Assembly: GCA_038049695.1 (NCBI GenBank)
Contig: CP142451.1
Coordinates: 65,539,501-65,603,500 of the forward strand
Origin: Cinnamomum chago
Lineage: Eukaryota; Streptophyta; Magnoliopsida; Laurales; Lauraceae
Length of the DNA: 64,000 nucleotides
Direction of reading: 5' to 3'
Shown: piece after piece, positions 24,370 to 36,161 of the stretch
Layout of the letters: every line of letters begins with the position of its first letter
How positions within the stretch are numbered: the stretch's first letter is position 1
Made by a program: the position numbers and the translations under genes
Notes under the pieces: model-generated
Databases searched by the model: none
What the model was told of the DNA's origin: nothing
The model's input: only the letters and a program-made list of their open reading frames with translations

Positions 24370-24705
24370 TAGAATGATTGTGTATATAATATCGGTTTCA
24401 TAATAACCGATATAAAATATGTGTATATAATATCGGTTTCATAATAACCGATATAAAATATGTGTATATAATATCGGTTTCATAATAACCGATATAAAAT
24501 ATAGAAATTAATATCATATATTTTCTAACCGATATTATATATAGAGATTATTATGTCGGTTCATGTGTAACCGATATAAAAAAAAATTGACCGATATAAA
24601 AAAATATTAACCGATATAAAAAACCTTGACTGAAGATATTATATTGGTTATATGAAAAACCGATATAGGGCAGTTTTTGTAACCGATATAAAAACCATTT
24701 TTTCT
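24370..24705. repeat. CACTA right subterminal repeats
   Basis: Three near-perfect tandem copies of a 42-bp unit (TATAATATCGGTTTCATAAT followed by AACCGATATAAAATATGTG), then further single ATATCGGTT motifs up to the terminal inverted repeat. Confidence 0.82.
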
Positions 24706-25170
24706 AGTAGTGGTATCGCGAATCCCATCCCTTTCGGTGACTGAGTAGGTTCTACGATGCTTCAGGATTAACATCATACTTGTTAGGGATTTTGTAGATT
24801 GCAATTTGATGGATGCATTTTCATCCAAGCATCATTTGATTTACACACATATGCATTGATTTAGAAAATCTTGAAATCTTGATTTACACATGCATTGGTT
24901 TTTAGACTTGAAGAAATATTGATTTATGCATGATTTTATTTTTAATCTTGGATGCATTTGTTTTTGAAAAAGAAGTTTTAGAAATCAAGCAAGCCTATGT
25001 TTTAAATCTTTCAAATCTTTTTAGGCTTTTTTGTGTTTCATGTTTTAAAACCCTTAGAATGATTTAAAACATGTTTTTCAAGCTTGATTTATTGGCCCAA
25101 GAGTTCCCAAATAAATATACTTTGAAATATGCAAGAAAAATGTATTTTAGGGAATTTTTAGTCCCCGGCC

Positions 25171-25332
25171 TGGTCGACCTGCATGGGCTCGGTCGACCGG
25201 CTCAACAGGGGACCCAGTCGACCAAGCCCCTGCAGGTCGACAGGGTAAAGAGTCGTTGGCTCCCTTTTTCAAACGGTCAGTTTTATGACCGTTGAAGGCC
25301 AGGTCGACCGGGGGTATGGCAGGTCGACCGGG
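25171..25332. repeat. Palindromic cassette, GGTCGACC type (in LTR-S)
   Basis: Five to six GGTCGACC-like palindromes, ending about 25 bp before the TATAAATA box, so the cassette is placed like an upstream promoter element. Confidence 0.75.
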
Positions 25333-25356
25333 AGGCGCAGAAACCCACTTTTTGGG

Positions 25357-25364
25357 TATAAATA
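25357..25364 (+). promoter_or_regulatory. TATA box candidate of LTR-S
   Basis: TATAAATA shortly after the palindromic cassette. The equivalent place in the other two LTR-S copies reads TATAAAGT and TATAAAAT. No transcription start data. Confidence 0.5.
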
Positions 25365-27005
25365 CTAGTTCATTCATTTGCCAAAAGTTAAGGATTTTTA
25401 GACCTTCCTTGAGAGGTTTTGAGGCAAATCAAAGGGAAATGAACTAAGGGATGAAGGGGGTCATTAGGAAAGCTAAAGCTTGGATTAATGAAGTTAAATC
25501 ACCAAGTAAGCTCTACTTTCCTTAATCATATGTTTTCATGCTTTGCTTAATTATTGGTAAATCTTTTGTAGCATGATAAACTATGAGTTGTTGTGTCCTT
25601 AACATGTTTTATGTTTTGAATTGATTTATTGTTTTGGATGCATCACCATTGATTCAATCCAAGTAGTACTTTAATTGGTAAATCTAAATAAATCATGTTA
25701 ATGAAAGAATCTTTGAAATTATATGTAACATGATTCCCATACTTGGTTGAATCTTTGGTTGTTGTTTTTCATCATAAGAAAATCTTTTTCAAATCTATCT
25801 TATGTTTAGGATTCAACATCTTTACAAATCATGTGTAACTTTGTTTTAAAGTTTCACAACTTGCTTTGCTTTGATAGGTATATCATTTTCAAGTTGTTTT
25901 TATAATTACATATGATTTGTCCCCTAATTTCAATCAAATCTATTTTTATGCTGTATGAGCTACATTGTTGATTTGATTGACATCACTATGCATCACATGT
26001 TTAGAGCTAATTAATTTCTTACAACTTATGAGCCTTTGATTTTCATATCATTAACAAGTTGATATTTTTAACATGTGACTTGCATTCTTACCTCAATCAT
26101 AAATGTTTTATGAGCCAAAACTTTCAAAAGCCTTAGGCATACATTTATGAGCTTTTATTTTAAAAATGATTGAGGACATCATACATATACATTGAGCATT
26201 CATCTTTGCATTCATAGTGTGTCTGTGATTTAGATTTACACTTTCATATCCGCCTAATTAAGAGGCATTGTAATGAGCTATTAATTGTATCTCCATCAAG
26301 TGTATTCTAGTCACTAATTAGAGAGATAACCAACTTTTGGTTGAAGAGGTTATTGTTTAGCCTAAGAAAAGCATAATGTATAGGTTGATGTTGAGCCTTG
26401 AAAAACATCATTGTAAAGGTTATTGCTTAGCCTATTGAAAAGTATAAATAGTGGAAATCCGGTGGGGTGTTGGATCACAAGCCGGTAGTGGATGTAGGCA
26501 TTGAGGCTGAACCACTATAAATCCTTGTGTGATGGTGCTTGCTTTGTGGTGATTGATTTTATTAAGCTTCCGCATTTTGTTTGATAATCATCACTTGTGA
26601 CTAGTTTAATTTAAAGAAGTTAAAATTGATTAAAATTGGTCATAATTGAAGCTCACCCTATTCAACCCCCCCTCTAGGGTTCGGATCCCCGGACTTTCAA
26701 TACTTAGGATGGACTGTTTATAGTTTTGATTTTTAATCATACCGTCTAGTATAATCTATAAGCTCATTTTTAAAGTTTTGAAAATCGTAAAGTGTATAAG
26801 GAGCCCGGAATGTCTTCAAACTCGAGGAGTACCAAGTCATTATTATAATCGACATACGGGACCCCTATTCACCTTAAATAAATCTTGAAACCAATATTTT
26901 ACCCAAATTTTTAATAGTTCGTTGTATTCTCTCATTTTCCGAGATTTTCATCACATGACTTGTTTTCCCGAAAGCATTGAAGTTACAGTAGTGACAGTTA
27001 CTTGT

Positions 27006-30000
27006 TTTTGCGACCCCGGACCGGGCCCCACGTGACTGATCCGGGATCGGGACTATTAATGATGATGATGATAAAGATGTACCACAACAGTTTAATGATT
27101 CCATACATTTATTTAATTTCCCAAAGGTGTCCGCGGTGAGGATATCACAACCATAAATGAACATTTCTATTAAGTGTGGAAGCGTGTAGCAAATCAAATG
27201 ATAATTCACTTCTAATCACAAGATAATCACATGTATAATTGAGTATCAGAATGAGCAATGATCAATAGCATGTTACCCAAAAGTAAGTTAAAGTTTATAC
27301 AAAGATCATTTAGTTACATTTCCTCAAAAATAGAGGCCAACAAAGGCCAATATAAACAAAATACCAATCCAAAGAATGGTTGAACAGTTTCCCAAAATAC
27401 TAAGTCTCTCATAGCAATCCAATGTCTACATGACATCATCCGCACGCCACTCAACTAACTGTTGCGGTTCTTCGACCGCCTCCTCGTGCTCCTCGGGGTA
27501 ACCAACAACGGGACCTGAGTACCAAAAGTGGGTCAAACACGACGGTTTGGCAAATGGATAAAAATACGATGACAATATAGTAAGTAACACATGAATTTAC
27601 ATTCAAAAGCCTTTAAACCTGTTTAAATAACATTTTCCATAGACGAGATAAAACATTTATTCAAATACAAGTATGCATTATAAAACATGTACAGGTAACC
27701 AAGGAAACGGGGAAACAAGTAAGATGGCAACCACACGAAGCTAAGTCCTCTATCACTAAAGCGATAGAGCAATAACTAGGCACTGGTCTCAGTCACTCGA
27801 GGTGAGGAGAAACAGTGGATCTTATAAATACATATACATATACTATACATGACCACGGTAGTGAGCCGGGCATCGGGGACCACAGTAGCAATCTGCGGCA
27901 TCGGGACAAGACCACGGTAATAACCGGGTAGCGGGATCCAAACTGCAGCTGGCGGGACAAGAGGGGGATCTCCAAGTCGGTGGATCAGACCAACAGGGTT
28001 ATCCAAGCTTAGTGGTGCCGACTCATAGGTCAAATCACAATCGAGATAGATGCAAGTAAATCAAGTACAAATAAATAACCGGGCAGAGCGGGGGTGCTCA
28101 AGGGCACACTGTCATTTCATGTGGTGCAATGCACTTCAAGACAAATAGCTATATCAAGTGTAATTCAATACTTTCGGAAAAACAAGGCACGTAGTATAAA
28201 TCTCGGGATCGATAAGGTACAATAAACAATTGGAATTTCGGGTTCAAGATCTAATTGAAGTGAATAGGGACTCCATATGTCAATCTAATAACAATCTGGT
28301 ACTCCTTGAGTTTGGGGACATTCCGGACTCCCTATACACTCCGAATTTTTTAAAACTTCAAATGATATGGTTTCTTTCTCAAATGGCCTCATACATTACT
28401 TAGTAAATCTCCTTGACATAAAGGGGTTCCCAACGAATAGTCCCAAACCGTTAAAATAGTTCATCTTTGTCCCAACATAGCCCTTGACCAACAAAGCTCA
28501 TTGCTCGAGCGAGGGTTCGCTCGAGCGAGGAGCTCCCTGGAATGACTGTCTAGGTGGGTTCACTTGAGCGAAGTTGAGGTCGCTCGAACAAACTCATTGG
28601 GTCGAGCGAAGGTTTTTAGTGCGTTCGAACGAACAACTCTCTGGAACGAATTATGGGATGTCCGCTCGAACGACCAAGGGTCCGCTCGAGCGACCAAGCT
28701 ACTGGAATGCTCCGAATCCTTTTTTGGACACTTCGCTCGAGCGAAGTGTCATGTTCGCTCGAGCGACCTGTCCAGAAACTGATTCCGGACAAGTTCAGCT
28801 CCTCTCTATCTCTTCCTTCTACAATCTCTTTTTAGCCACTTTTATACATCAAATGAGGAGTCTAAAAGTTCACTCAAATAACATCAAATCTTTCACCACA
28901 TCCATCCCATTCTCCTCCATCAATATCACATTCAATTCAAGGAAAGAAAGAAGGAAACCATTCCACATAAGATATATTTGGGGATAAAATAAGAGGACTT
29001 AAATGCTATGAATCAACACATCTCTAAGATATAAATGCATCATTAATACTCCATCATGAACATTTATTTCAAAACAAAGCAATAAATAGGCAAGAGTGGA
29101 AAATACTAAAGTCATTGAAAACTTATAAAAATCAATCATCCACTTGCCTTGGGTCTTCTAGTCAATGAAATCAAGCTCTAATACTCTCCCAAGCAAAGAA
29201 TCCAAGCTATGAACAAAATCCCCAAAACAAACAAACCCTAAAATGGTCAAACAATGAAATAGAAAAGGAAACCTTACAATAATGAAGGTGAAGCTTCTCT
29301 AGGGCTAGAGGAACACAAATCTAGAAGAAGAAAAGGATTACTTACTAGTAAGTTCCTCTAATGGACAAGGTGAGCTCAATGAAAATCTTGGAATGGGAGG
29401 TTTTCTCCACAAAAGCTATTAAGAGAAAGCTCTCAAGGAGGTGAAGAAGATGATGGCCTCAAATCTCCTATTGGTGCAAGTTTGGGAGTGGTTTGAAGAT
29501 GGAGAAGCAAGAAGAAGGATGGGAAACCCTAGCTTTGAGAAGTTGTAGTTTGCTAAAAGAGTGGAATGATGAAGATGATCTCCTTATAAAGCAAGTGGGG
29601 AGTGGGCTCCTCCACTAGCAATCCAATAGGGCTGAAAACATGGCTTTCGGGGCTTCTAATGAATTCGACGAAGAAGAGAAAAGTGATTGTCGAAATATCT
29701 AGTTTCCAAAAGTATATGTTTCACGAGTTTCGAGAATATCAAGTTTTGGGTACGGATTTAGTGCACAATGATTGTTTTGCCCTCAAGGCTATCAAATCAC
29801 GTTTCGGGGTCTCGAACGGGTATGGGATCAGCATGAAAGTTGTAGGGATTAACAATACAATGTAAACGGGATTAAAACAATGAATGTAAAAACTACGATA
29901 AGTCCTCAAGTGCATGCAAGGTCATAAAAAAGGAACCCCCAAAGGGCCCCACTAAGCACAAATAATCAAAATTCCCCAAAACTATATCAAAAGCTATTCC

Positions 30001-30092
30001 AAACCCAACTAAGCCAAAGTCACTAATCAAGCTTAGAACTAACACACGACTTAATCAGTACTAATCGAGTTCACTCGGGTCGGGGTCTTACA
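27006..30092 (-). mobile_element. Solo LTR-A copy 4, minus strand
   Basis: A 3,087-bp LTR ending at 30,092 with the inverted start TGTAAGACCCCGACCC; its own 3' end at 27,006 reads GGGGTCGCAAAA, degenerate from GGGGTCGCGACA. The flanks CTTGT (27,001-27,005) and CATGT (30,093-30,097) are a duplication with one mismatch. Removal rejoins the host at CAGTTACTTGTCCCGAAATG, as in LTR-D. The conserved CCGTCGTGT block is at 27,514-27,553 on the minus strand. It is inserted head-to-head in a plus-strand LTR-A. Confidence 0.85.
28503..28768. repeat. Palindromic cassette, CGCTCGAGCG type (in LTR-A)
   Basis: About nine TTCGCTCGAGCGA-like palindromes in 265 bp, some mutated to TCGAACGA. The spacing resembles that of the cassette at 5,667-5,930. 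Confidence 0.75.
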
Positions 30093-33000
30093 CATGTCCC
30101 GAAATGTATTGCACCACATGAAATGGAAATTATTCCTTGAACATCTTTGCCCCGCCTGTTTTATTACTTGCACTTGATTTACTTGTTCATATCTCGATTT
30201 GTTATTTGGCTTATGAGTCGGCATCACTAAGCTTGGATAACCTTGTCGGTTTGATCCACCGACTTGAAGATTTCCCTCCCGTCCCGCCAGCTGCAGTTTG
30301 GATCCTGATACCCGATTTATTACCGTGCTCCCGTCCCGATACCCGGTTCGCTACCGTGGTCTCGTCCCATATATTTATATTGTATATATGTGTTTCATTG
30401 AATCTCCTCACCTTGTGCGACTAAGATAAACGTCCCGTTATACTCTTGTCACTTTGGTGATAGAGGACTTAGCTGTGTGTGATTGTCATTTTGTTAGTTC
30501 CCGATCCTTGGATACCTTAAATGTTTTATCTTGTTTATTTGTTTTCTAGTAAATGATTTATCTCCTTTATTAGAGTTCTTGCTTAAACAGATTTCTATGC
30601 TTTTCAAGATATTTTTGTTATTATATGTTGTTGTACCTTTCCACTCTCTTGCCAGACCGTCGTGTCTGATCCATTTTCTTTGGTACTCAGGTCCCATTGC
30701 CGGTTACCTTGAGGAGGAGCTGGAGGAGGCGGTAGGTGAACCGCAACCCCTAGTTGAGTGGTGTGCTGACGATGTCATGTAGACATCGGGTTGTTACGAG
30801 AGACGTGACATTTTGGGAGAACTATTTAACCATTCTTTTGGGTTATTGTTTTGTTTATATTGGCCTTTGTTGGCCTCTATTTTTGGGGAATGTAACTAAA
30901 TGATCTTTTGTTAAACTTTAACTTACTTTTGGGAAACATGCTATTGTTCATTGCTCATTTTGATACAATATTTTATACTTATGATATTTCCTTCATGACT
31001 CGAGATATTTTGACTATTTGATTTGCTACATGCTTCCGCACTTAAAAGAAATATTCATTTATGGTTGTGATATCTGTTGGGTTTTGTGTATACCCTAAAG
31101 CCCACTGACAGCATCCACATCTCTGTTACTGGATATTTACTGGTTATTTATTAGAATTATTCTTTTCTCTTACTGCATGTATATATGTATGTTTGTGTAA
31201 GGTCCATTGTTTCTAGTAAATGACTTGGGTGTGTAGTGGCTACACACAGACAGGTCTGAGTCATGGACACTTGAAATAATAAACTAGTTCATAACTAAGA
31301 GATGGAGTTGGGAACTTCATCTTGGTATAAGTTATAGTGAGATACTCTCATGTATTCAGGGTGACTTACCTTAGTCACAGGAGGCTTTTCCGGATTTATC
31401 TCATTAGTGCATGTGTCATGCATTGAACATTACCATTTGTAGGTATGATCTCTAAAATAGTACTATCACTGAGAGAGATCAAGTCACCTTATGCTACTGA
31501 GTGACCAGTGCTCTTAATCTTGAGCATATGTGGATGAACTGACGAAGTCGAGTTCTTGTACTTTAATTCACTATGGGTGAGATCCTGTCCATGGGTCGAC
31601 AGCTCTGTGTTTTGGGTACTCGAGCTTGATTAGTTGGGACGTACGGATGCAATAAAGAATCTATGCCATCTTGTGATGGAGTGATCGTCCCCATAGTATT
31701 ATCCGATTAATCATCAAAATCTAAGATCTTAGTATATGGATGTTCCATATGGATATTGAACTTGTGGGTCGCTCCCTGGACCAAGAGAAAGATATCCGTA
31801 TGATGATTAGGTCAAGGATATGAAGTTATAAGGTTGAGATATAATCAAGAAGGTTGATAGTACATCGGATAACCTGACTTGATTATGGATGTTACATAGA
31901 GGGGCATTTCGGTCATTTCACTTAGTAGGTCGAAGACGAATGTCATTTCCTTACGAGCTTATTTCATATTTAATATTTGTCTCTGGAGCGCAACCATAAC
32001 TCTTTAGTGGAATGAGTTAGGGTTAAAATGATCTTATTGTTGCTATGGGGTTAGCATGGACATTTTGGTCATTTTGGGAGCCAAAGGCAAATATGTCTTT
32101 TGGTCCCTTCTCTAGCCACTTTCCTATATTGGCATGGTTTCCTAATTTGGTTAGATGATATGTGGTTGAATTATTGTTTGTGGAAAAATATTTTTGAGTT
32201 TAAATTCAAATAGGCCTTTGATGGCATACATGAATTTAACTCTAACTAAATTATTAACTTGTGGGCCACGGTGCGTTTATCTATCCTGTGGGCCAGCCAT
32301 AAAGGGAGCCCCTTGTGTGAGGTTTGAAATTTTTAATAGGTATCTTTACTTGGAAGGTTGAATTCCTCATTGGGTAAGAATTCCTATGGTTAATGTTTCT
32401 AATTGTTTTAGAAACTAAAATTAGAAGTTGTTGCACTCCTAAGGTAGCTAGTTGCTAATTTCATGGGATGGTCCTTCCTATTAGAGAGAACTAAAAGGGA
32501 TATAAACTATCTAAATATGTCACGACCCCGGACCGGGACCCCGAGGGACTGATCCGGGATCGGGACTAATATAATGATAGAGATCCGCAACATCTGTTTA
32601 AATGATAACATACATTTATTTAATTTCCCACAGGTGTCCGCGGTGAGGATATCACAACCATAAATGAATATTTCTTTTAAGTGCGGAAGCGTGTAGCAAA
32701 TCAAATAGTCAACTATCCTTAGTAATAAGGGCAATAACACGAAGTATAAAATACTGTATCAGAATGAGCAATGAATTATAGCATGTTCCCCAAAAGTAGT
32801 TAAAGTTTAAACAACAGGTCATTTAGTTACATTTCCTCAAAATTAGAGGCCAACAAAGGCCAATATAACAAAACAATAATCCAAAAATGATTAAAGAGCC
32901 TTTCCCCAAAATGTTACGCTTCTCATAGCAACCCGATGTCTACATGACATCGTCAGCACGCCACTCGACTAAGGGTTGCGGTTCACCTACTGCCTCCTCC

Positions 33001-34219
33001 TGCTCCTCCTCAAGGTAGCCGGCAACGGGACCTGAGTACCAAAGCAAATGGGTCAGACACGACGGTCTGGCAAGAGAGTGAAAAGATATAACAACATATA
33101 ATAAAGGAATATATTGAAAAGCATAGAAATCTGTCTAAGCAAGAACTCTCGTAAGTGAGATAAATCAATTACTAGAAAACAATTAAATAAGATAAAACAT
33201 GTAAGGTAACCAAGGAATCGGGAACTGACAAAATGGCAATCACATAAAGCTAAGTCCTCTATCACTAAAGTGACAAAAGTATAACGGGACGTTCGTCTCA
33301 GTCACACAAGGTGAGGAGATTCAACGCAAAGCATATATATAATATAAATATACGGGACGGGACCACGGTAGCGAACCGGGTATCGGGACGGGACCACGGT
33401 AATAAACCGAGTATCGGGATCCAAACTGCAGCTAGCGGGACGGGAGAGGGATCTCCAAGTCGGTGGATCAAACCGACAAGGTTATCCAAGCTTAGTGATG
33501 CCGACTCATGGATCAAATAACAAATCGAGACATATGCAAAATACATCAAGTTCAAGTAAATAAATGAACGGGGCAAGAATACTCAAATGCATAACTTTCA
33601 TTTCATGTCAGGCAATACTCTTCGGGACAAGTCAATGTTACTAGTGTAACTATCATGCTTTCGGGAAAACAAATCATGTAATGTAACTCTTGGAAATGAA
33701 GGAATAAATGAACTATTACAATTTCGGAAAAATATTGGTTTCAAGATTTATTTAAGTGAATAGGGGTCCCGTATGTCGATTGTAATAAAGACTTGGTACT
33801 CCTTGAGTTTGAAGACATTCCGGGCTCCTTATGCACTTTACGATTCTCAAAACTTAAAATGAGCTTATGGATAGTACTAGATGCTATGATAGAAAAATCA
33901 AGACTATAAACAGTCCATCCTAAGTATGATGTTAATCCGGAAACATCGAGCAACCTACTCAGTCATCGAAAGGAATAGGATTCGCGATAACCAAGGAAAT
34001 AGACTTCGAGTATAGTATAAGGAAGATATCGCGTCGTCCCATACCGTTCAAGATTGAAATGGATTGAACTTCGATGCCACCGAACCAACCGTGAGGAGTG
34101 TCGACTCAAGACATCCTCACACATAGTCCAATCAGTCCAAAAAGGGTAGCCAAAGTCCCACCTAAAACCATTCTAAATCAGGTTGAAAATTCACTCCAAC
34201 AGGAATTTTCCCAGTGGGC

Positions 34220-34350
34220 CCGGTCGACCTGGCCTCTGTGTGCCCAGTCGACCGGCCATGGCCAGGTCGATCGGGAGTTGTAACTTTAATTGGTCTCAGA
34301 AATTTCGTCAGTGTGTCCCAGGTCGACCGGCCCCCGCCAGGTCGTCCGGG
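34220..34350. repeat. Palindromic cassette, GGTCGACC type (in LTR-A)
   Basis: Five GGTCGACC or GGTCGATC palindromes; together with its flanks this is the inverted equivalent of the cassette at 14,761-14,916. LTR-S copy 3 landed at 34,394, just beside it. Confidence 0.72.
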
Positions 34351-34910
34351 CACACTGCGGAACAGGTTTCAGGTGATGTTCTGCAGTGGCCTGTGTTAGG
34401 GATTTTGTATTTGCAATTTGATGGATGCATTTTCACTTTAGCATCATTTGATTTACACACACTTGCATTGATTTAAAATATCTTGAAATCTTGATTTTTA
34501 CATGCATTGGTTTTAGACTTGAAGAAATCTTGTTTTATGCATGTTTTGTTTCTACACTTTGATGCATTGGTTTTAGAATCCAAACTCTTTTCAAAACCTA
34601 ATTCTTTGTGCATTACTTTTGAGAAATCATATTGAGAATTTAGGTTTGTGCCTTGCATACATTCATCACTTTCAGAATCATTTTTGTATGCATTTTTATG
34701 TGAAAAGAGTTTTTAGAAATCAAGCTAGCCTTTGGATTTAAAGTTTCGAATCAATTTAGGCTTTGTGTGTTTCATGTTTTTTAAACATCTTAAGTTGATT
34801 TAAAAAATGTTACCAAGCTTGATTTAGTGGCTCAAAAATCCCCACAAAGAAATACCTTCAATTATGCAAAATATGGATTTTTTGGTCACAGGGGGTGGTC
34901 CGGCAGTGTC

Positions 34911-35044
34911 GCCGGTCGACCGGCCCAGAGGTCCCGGTCGACCGGGAACACTGCAGGCCAACTGGGCCCCTGGAGCCCCAACGGTCATATTTCCGACCGT
35001 TGTGTGATCCCGGTCGACTGAGACCTATTTGCAGGTCGACCGAG
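34911..35044. repeat. Palindromic cassette, GGTCGACC type (in LTR-S)
   Basis: Nearly the same text as the cassette at 1,233-1,367, ending shortly before the TATAAAAT box. Confidence 0.75.
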
Positions 35045-36135
35045 GACTAGCCATTGGACTGTTTTTCATTATAAAATCCATTCATTTTCCAACTTTAGAG
35101 AGGCTTGAACCATGAACTTTTGAGACCATTTTGGAGCCAAAGAAAGGGGAAGAAGTTGGAAAGGCTAGAGGGCTATTTGGAAATCAAACACTTGAGTTTT
35201 AAAAAGGTACATCTTACTTATCATTTTGATTTCCATTAAAAGTAGAATCAATACATGTTTAAATCTTTGTATTTTCATTTATGCATGATTTCTAGCTTTT
35301 AAAGAGTTGTTTTGCAAACTCATTATCTTCATTGGTATATTAGAATGGTTTGCAATCACTCTTATCTAAATCACATGTGTTCTTAGACTTTAATATTCAT
35401 ACAACATGTTTTAGTTCATTTCTTCAAGTTGTGTGAATCTTTCATGTGATTAGCATTTACCTTCAATCATCATTTTATTAAGCTTTGATTTTAAAATGCA
35501 TCATGCATTCATTTAAGAGCTTCATTGTTGAAATAGATTGAAGTAAAGCATTCATACACTTGTGCACACACTTTAGCTTGTTTTAGTGTATGCTTGTAAT
35601 TGATTTACACTTTCACATTAGCCTATTTAAGAGGCAACATCATTGTGCTTAAATTGTATCTCTTAGAGTGATCTTTTGTGAAGACATTTTCTTAGAGAAA
35701 TCTTTATTGTGTAAAGGTTATTGCTTAGCCTAGGAAAAGTATCTTGTAAAGGTTATTGCTTAGCCTAAGAAAAGCATCTTGTAAAGGTTATTGCTTAGCC
35801 TAGAAAAGCACATTGATAGGTTGATGTTAAGCCTTGAAAAACATCATTGTAAAGGTTATTGCTTAGCCTTGAAAAGCATATTGTAAAGGTTATTGCTTAG
35901 CCTATTGAAAAGCATAAATAGTGGAAATCCGGTGGGGTGATTGGATCACAAGCCGGTAGTGGACGTAGGCATTGAGGCCGAACCACTATAAACCTTTGTG
36001 TTGTGGTGCTTGCTTTTGTGGTGATTATTTATATTAGCTTCCGCATATTGTTTGATTAATCATCACATGTGACTAGTTTATGTTAAGAAATTGAAATTGG
36101 TCTAAATTGGTCATAGTTGTAGCACACCCTATTCA

Positions 36136-36161
36136 CCCCCCCCCCCCCCCCCCCCCCCCCC
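36136..36161 (+). repeat. C homopolymer, 26 bases
   Basis: An uninterrupted run of 26 C near the LTR-S 3' end, the longest of the three copies. Homopolymers of this length are often miscalled, so the exact count is uncertain. Confidence 0.8.

Larger units (their letters stand above)
15147..24712. mobile_element. CACTA-type DNA transposon carrying four gene fragments
   Basis: The left end is CAGTACTAGAAAAAA and the right end inverted is CACTACTAGAAAAAA, one base different. The element is flanked by the 3-bp duplication GTA (15,144-15,146 and 24,713-24,715). The uninterrupted site is visible in the related LTR-D at about 52,832-52,850, where CTTGGGTATCGC reads straight through. Both ends carry subterminal arrays of ATATCGGTTT in both orientations, typical of En/Spm elements. 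No transposase was recognised, so it looks non-autonomous. It is about 9.57 kb, of which 4.08 kb is a later LTR-D insertion. The interior (19,912-24,360) holds fragments of GlyRS, CCCH zinc-finger, GH1 and ABCB genes, all on the minus strand. Confidence 0.88.
24781..26699 (+). mobile_element. Solo LTR-S copy 2
   Basis: A 1,919-bp LTR, TGTTAGGGATTTTGTA to CCCCGGACTTTCA, flanked by perfect ATACT duplications (24,776-24,780 and 26,700-26,704). Removing it rejoins ATCATACTTAGGATGG, as seen in the LTR-D copies. It contains the GGTCGACC cassette (25,171-25,332), a TATAAATA box at about 25,357-25,364, a three-unit version of the 35-bp array (26,340-26,445) and a 7-base C run (26,666-26,672). Confidence 0.9.
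13565..31074 (+). mobile_element. LTR-A copy 3, plus strand, host of nested insertions, 3' end missing
   Basis: Plus-strand LTR-A starting TGTAAGACCCCGACCC. Its own sequence is 13,565-15,146, 24,716-24,780, 26,705-27,005 and 30,098-31,074, about 2.9 kb in total. The four pieces join in register against the minus LTR-A copies and related LTR-D copies. Insertions are CACTA (15,147), LTR-S (24,781), LTR-A minus (27,006) and C2 (31,075). The conserved CCGTCGTGTCTGATCC block is at 30,651-30,692. The last ~100 bp, expected to begin CTCACCGCGGACACC after GATATC, are absent from the window. Either a deletion followed the C2 insertion or the copy was already truncated. Confidence 0.8.
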
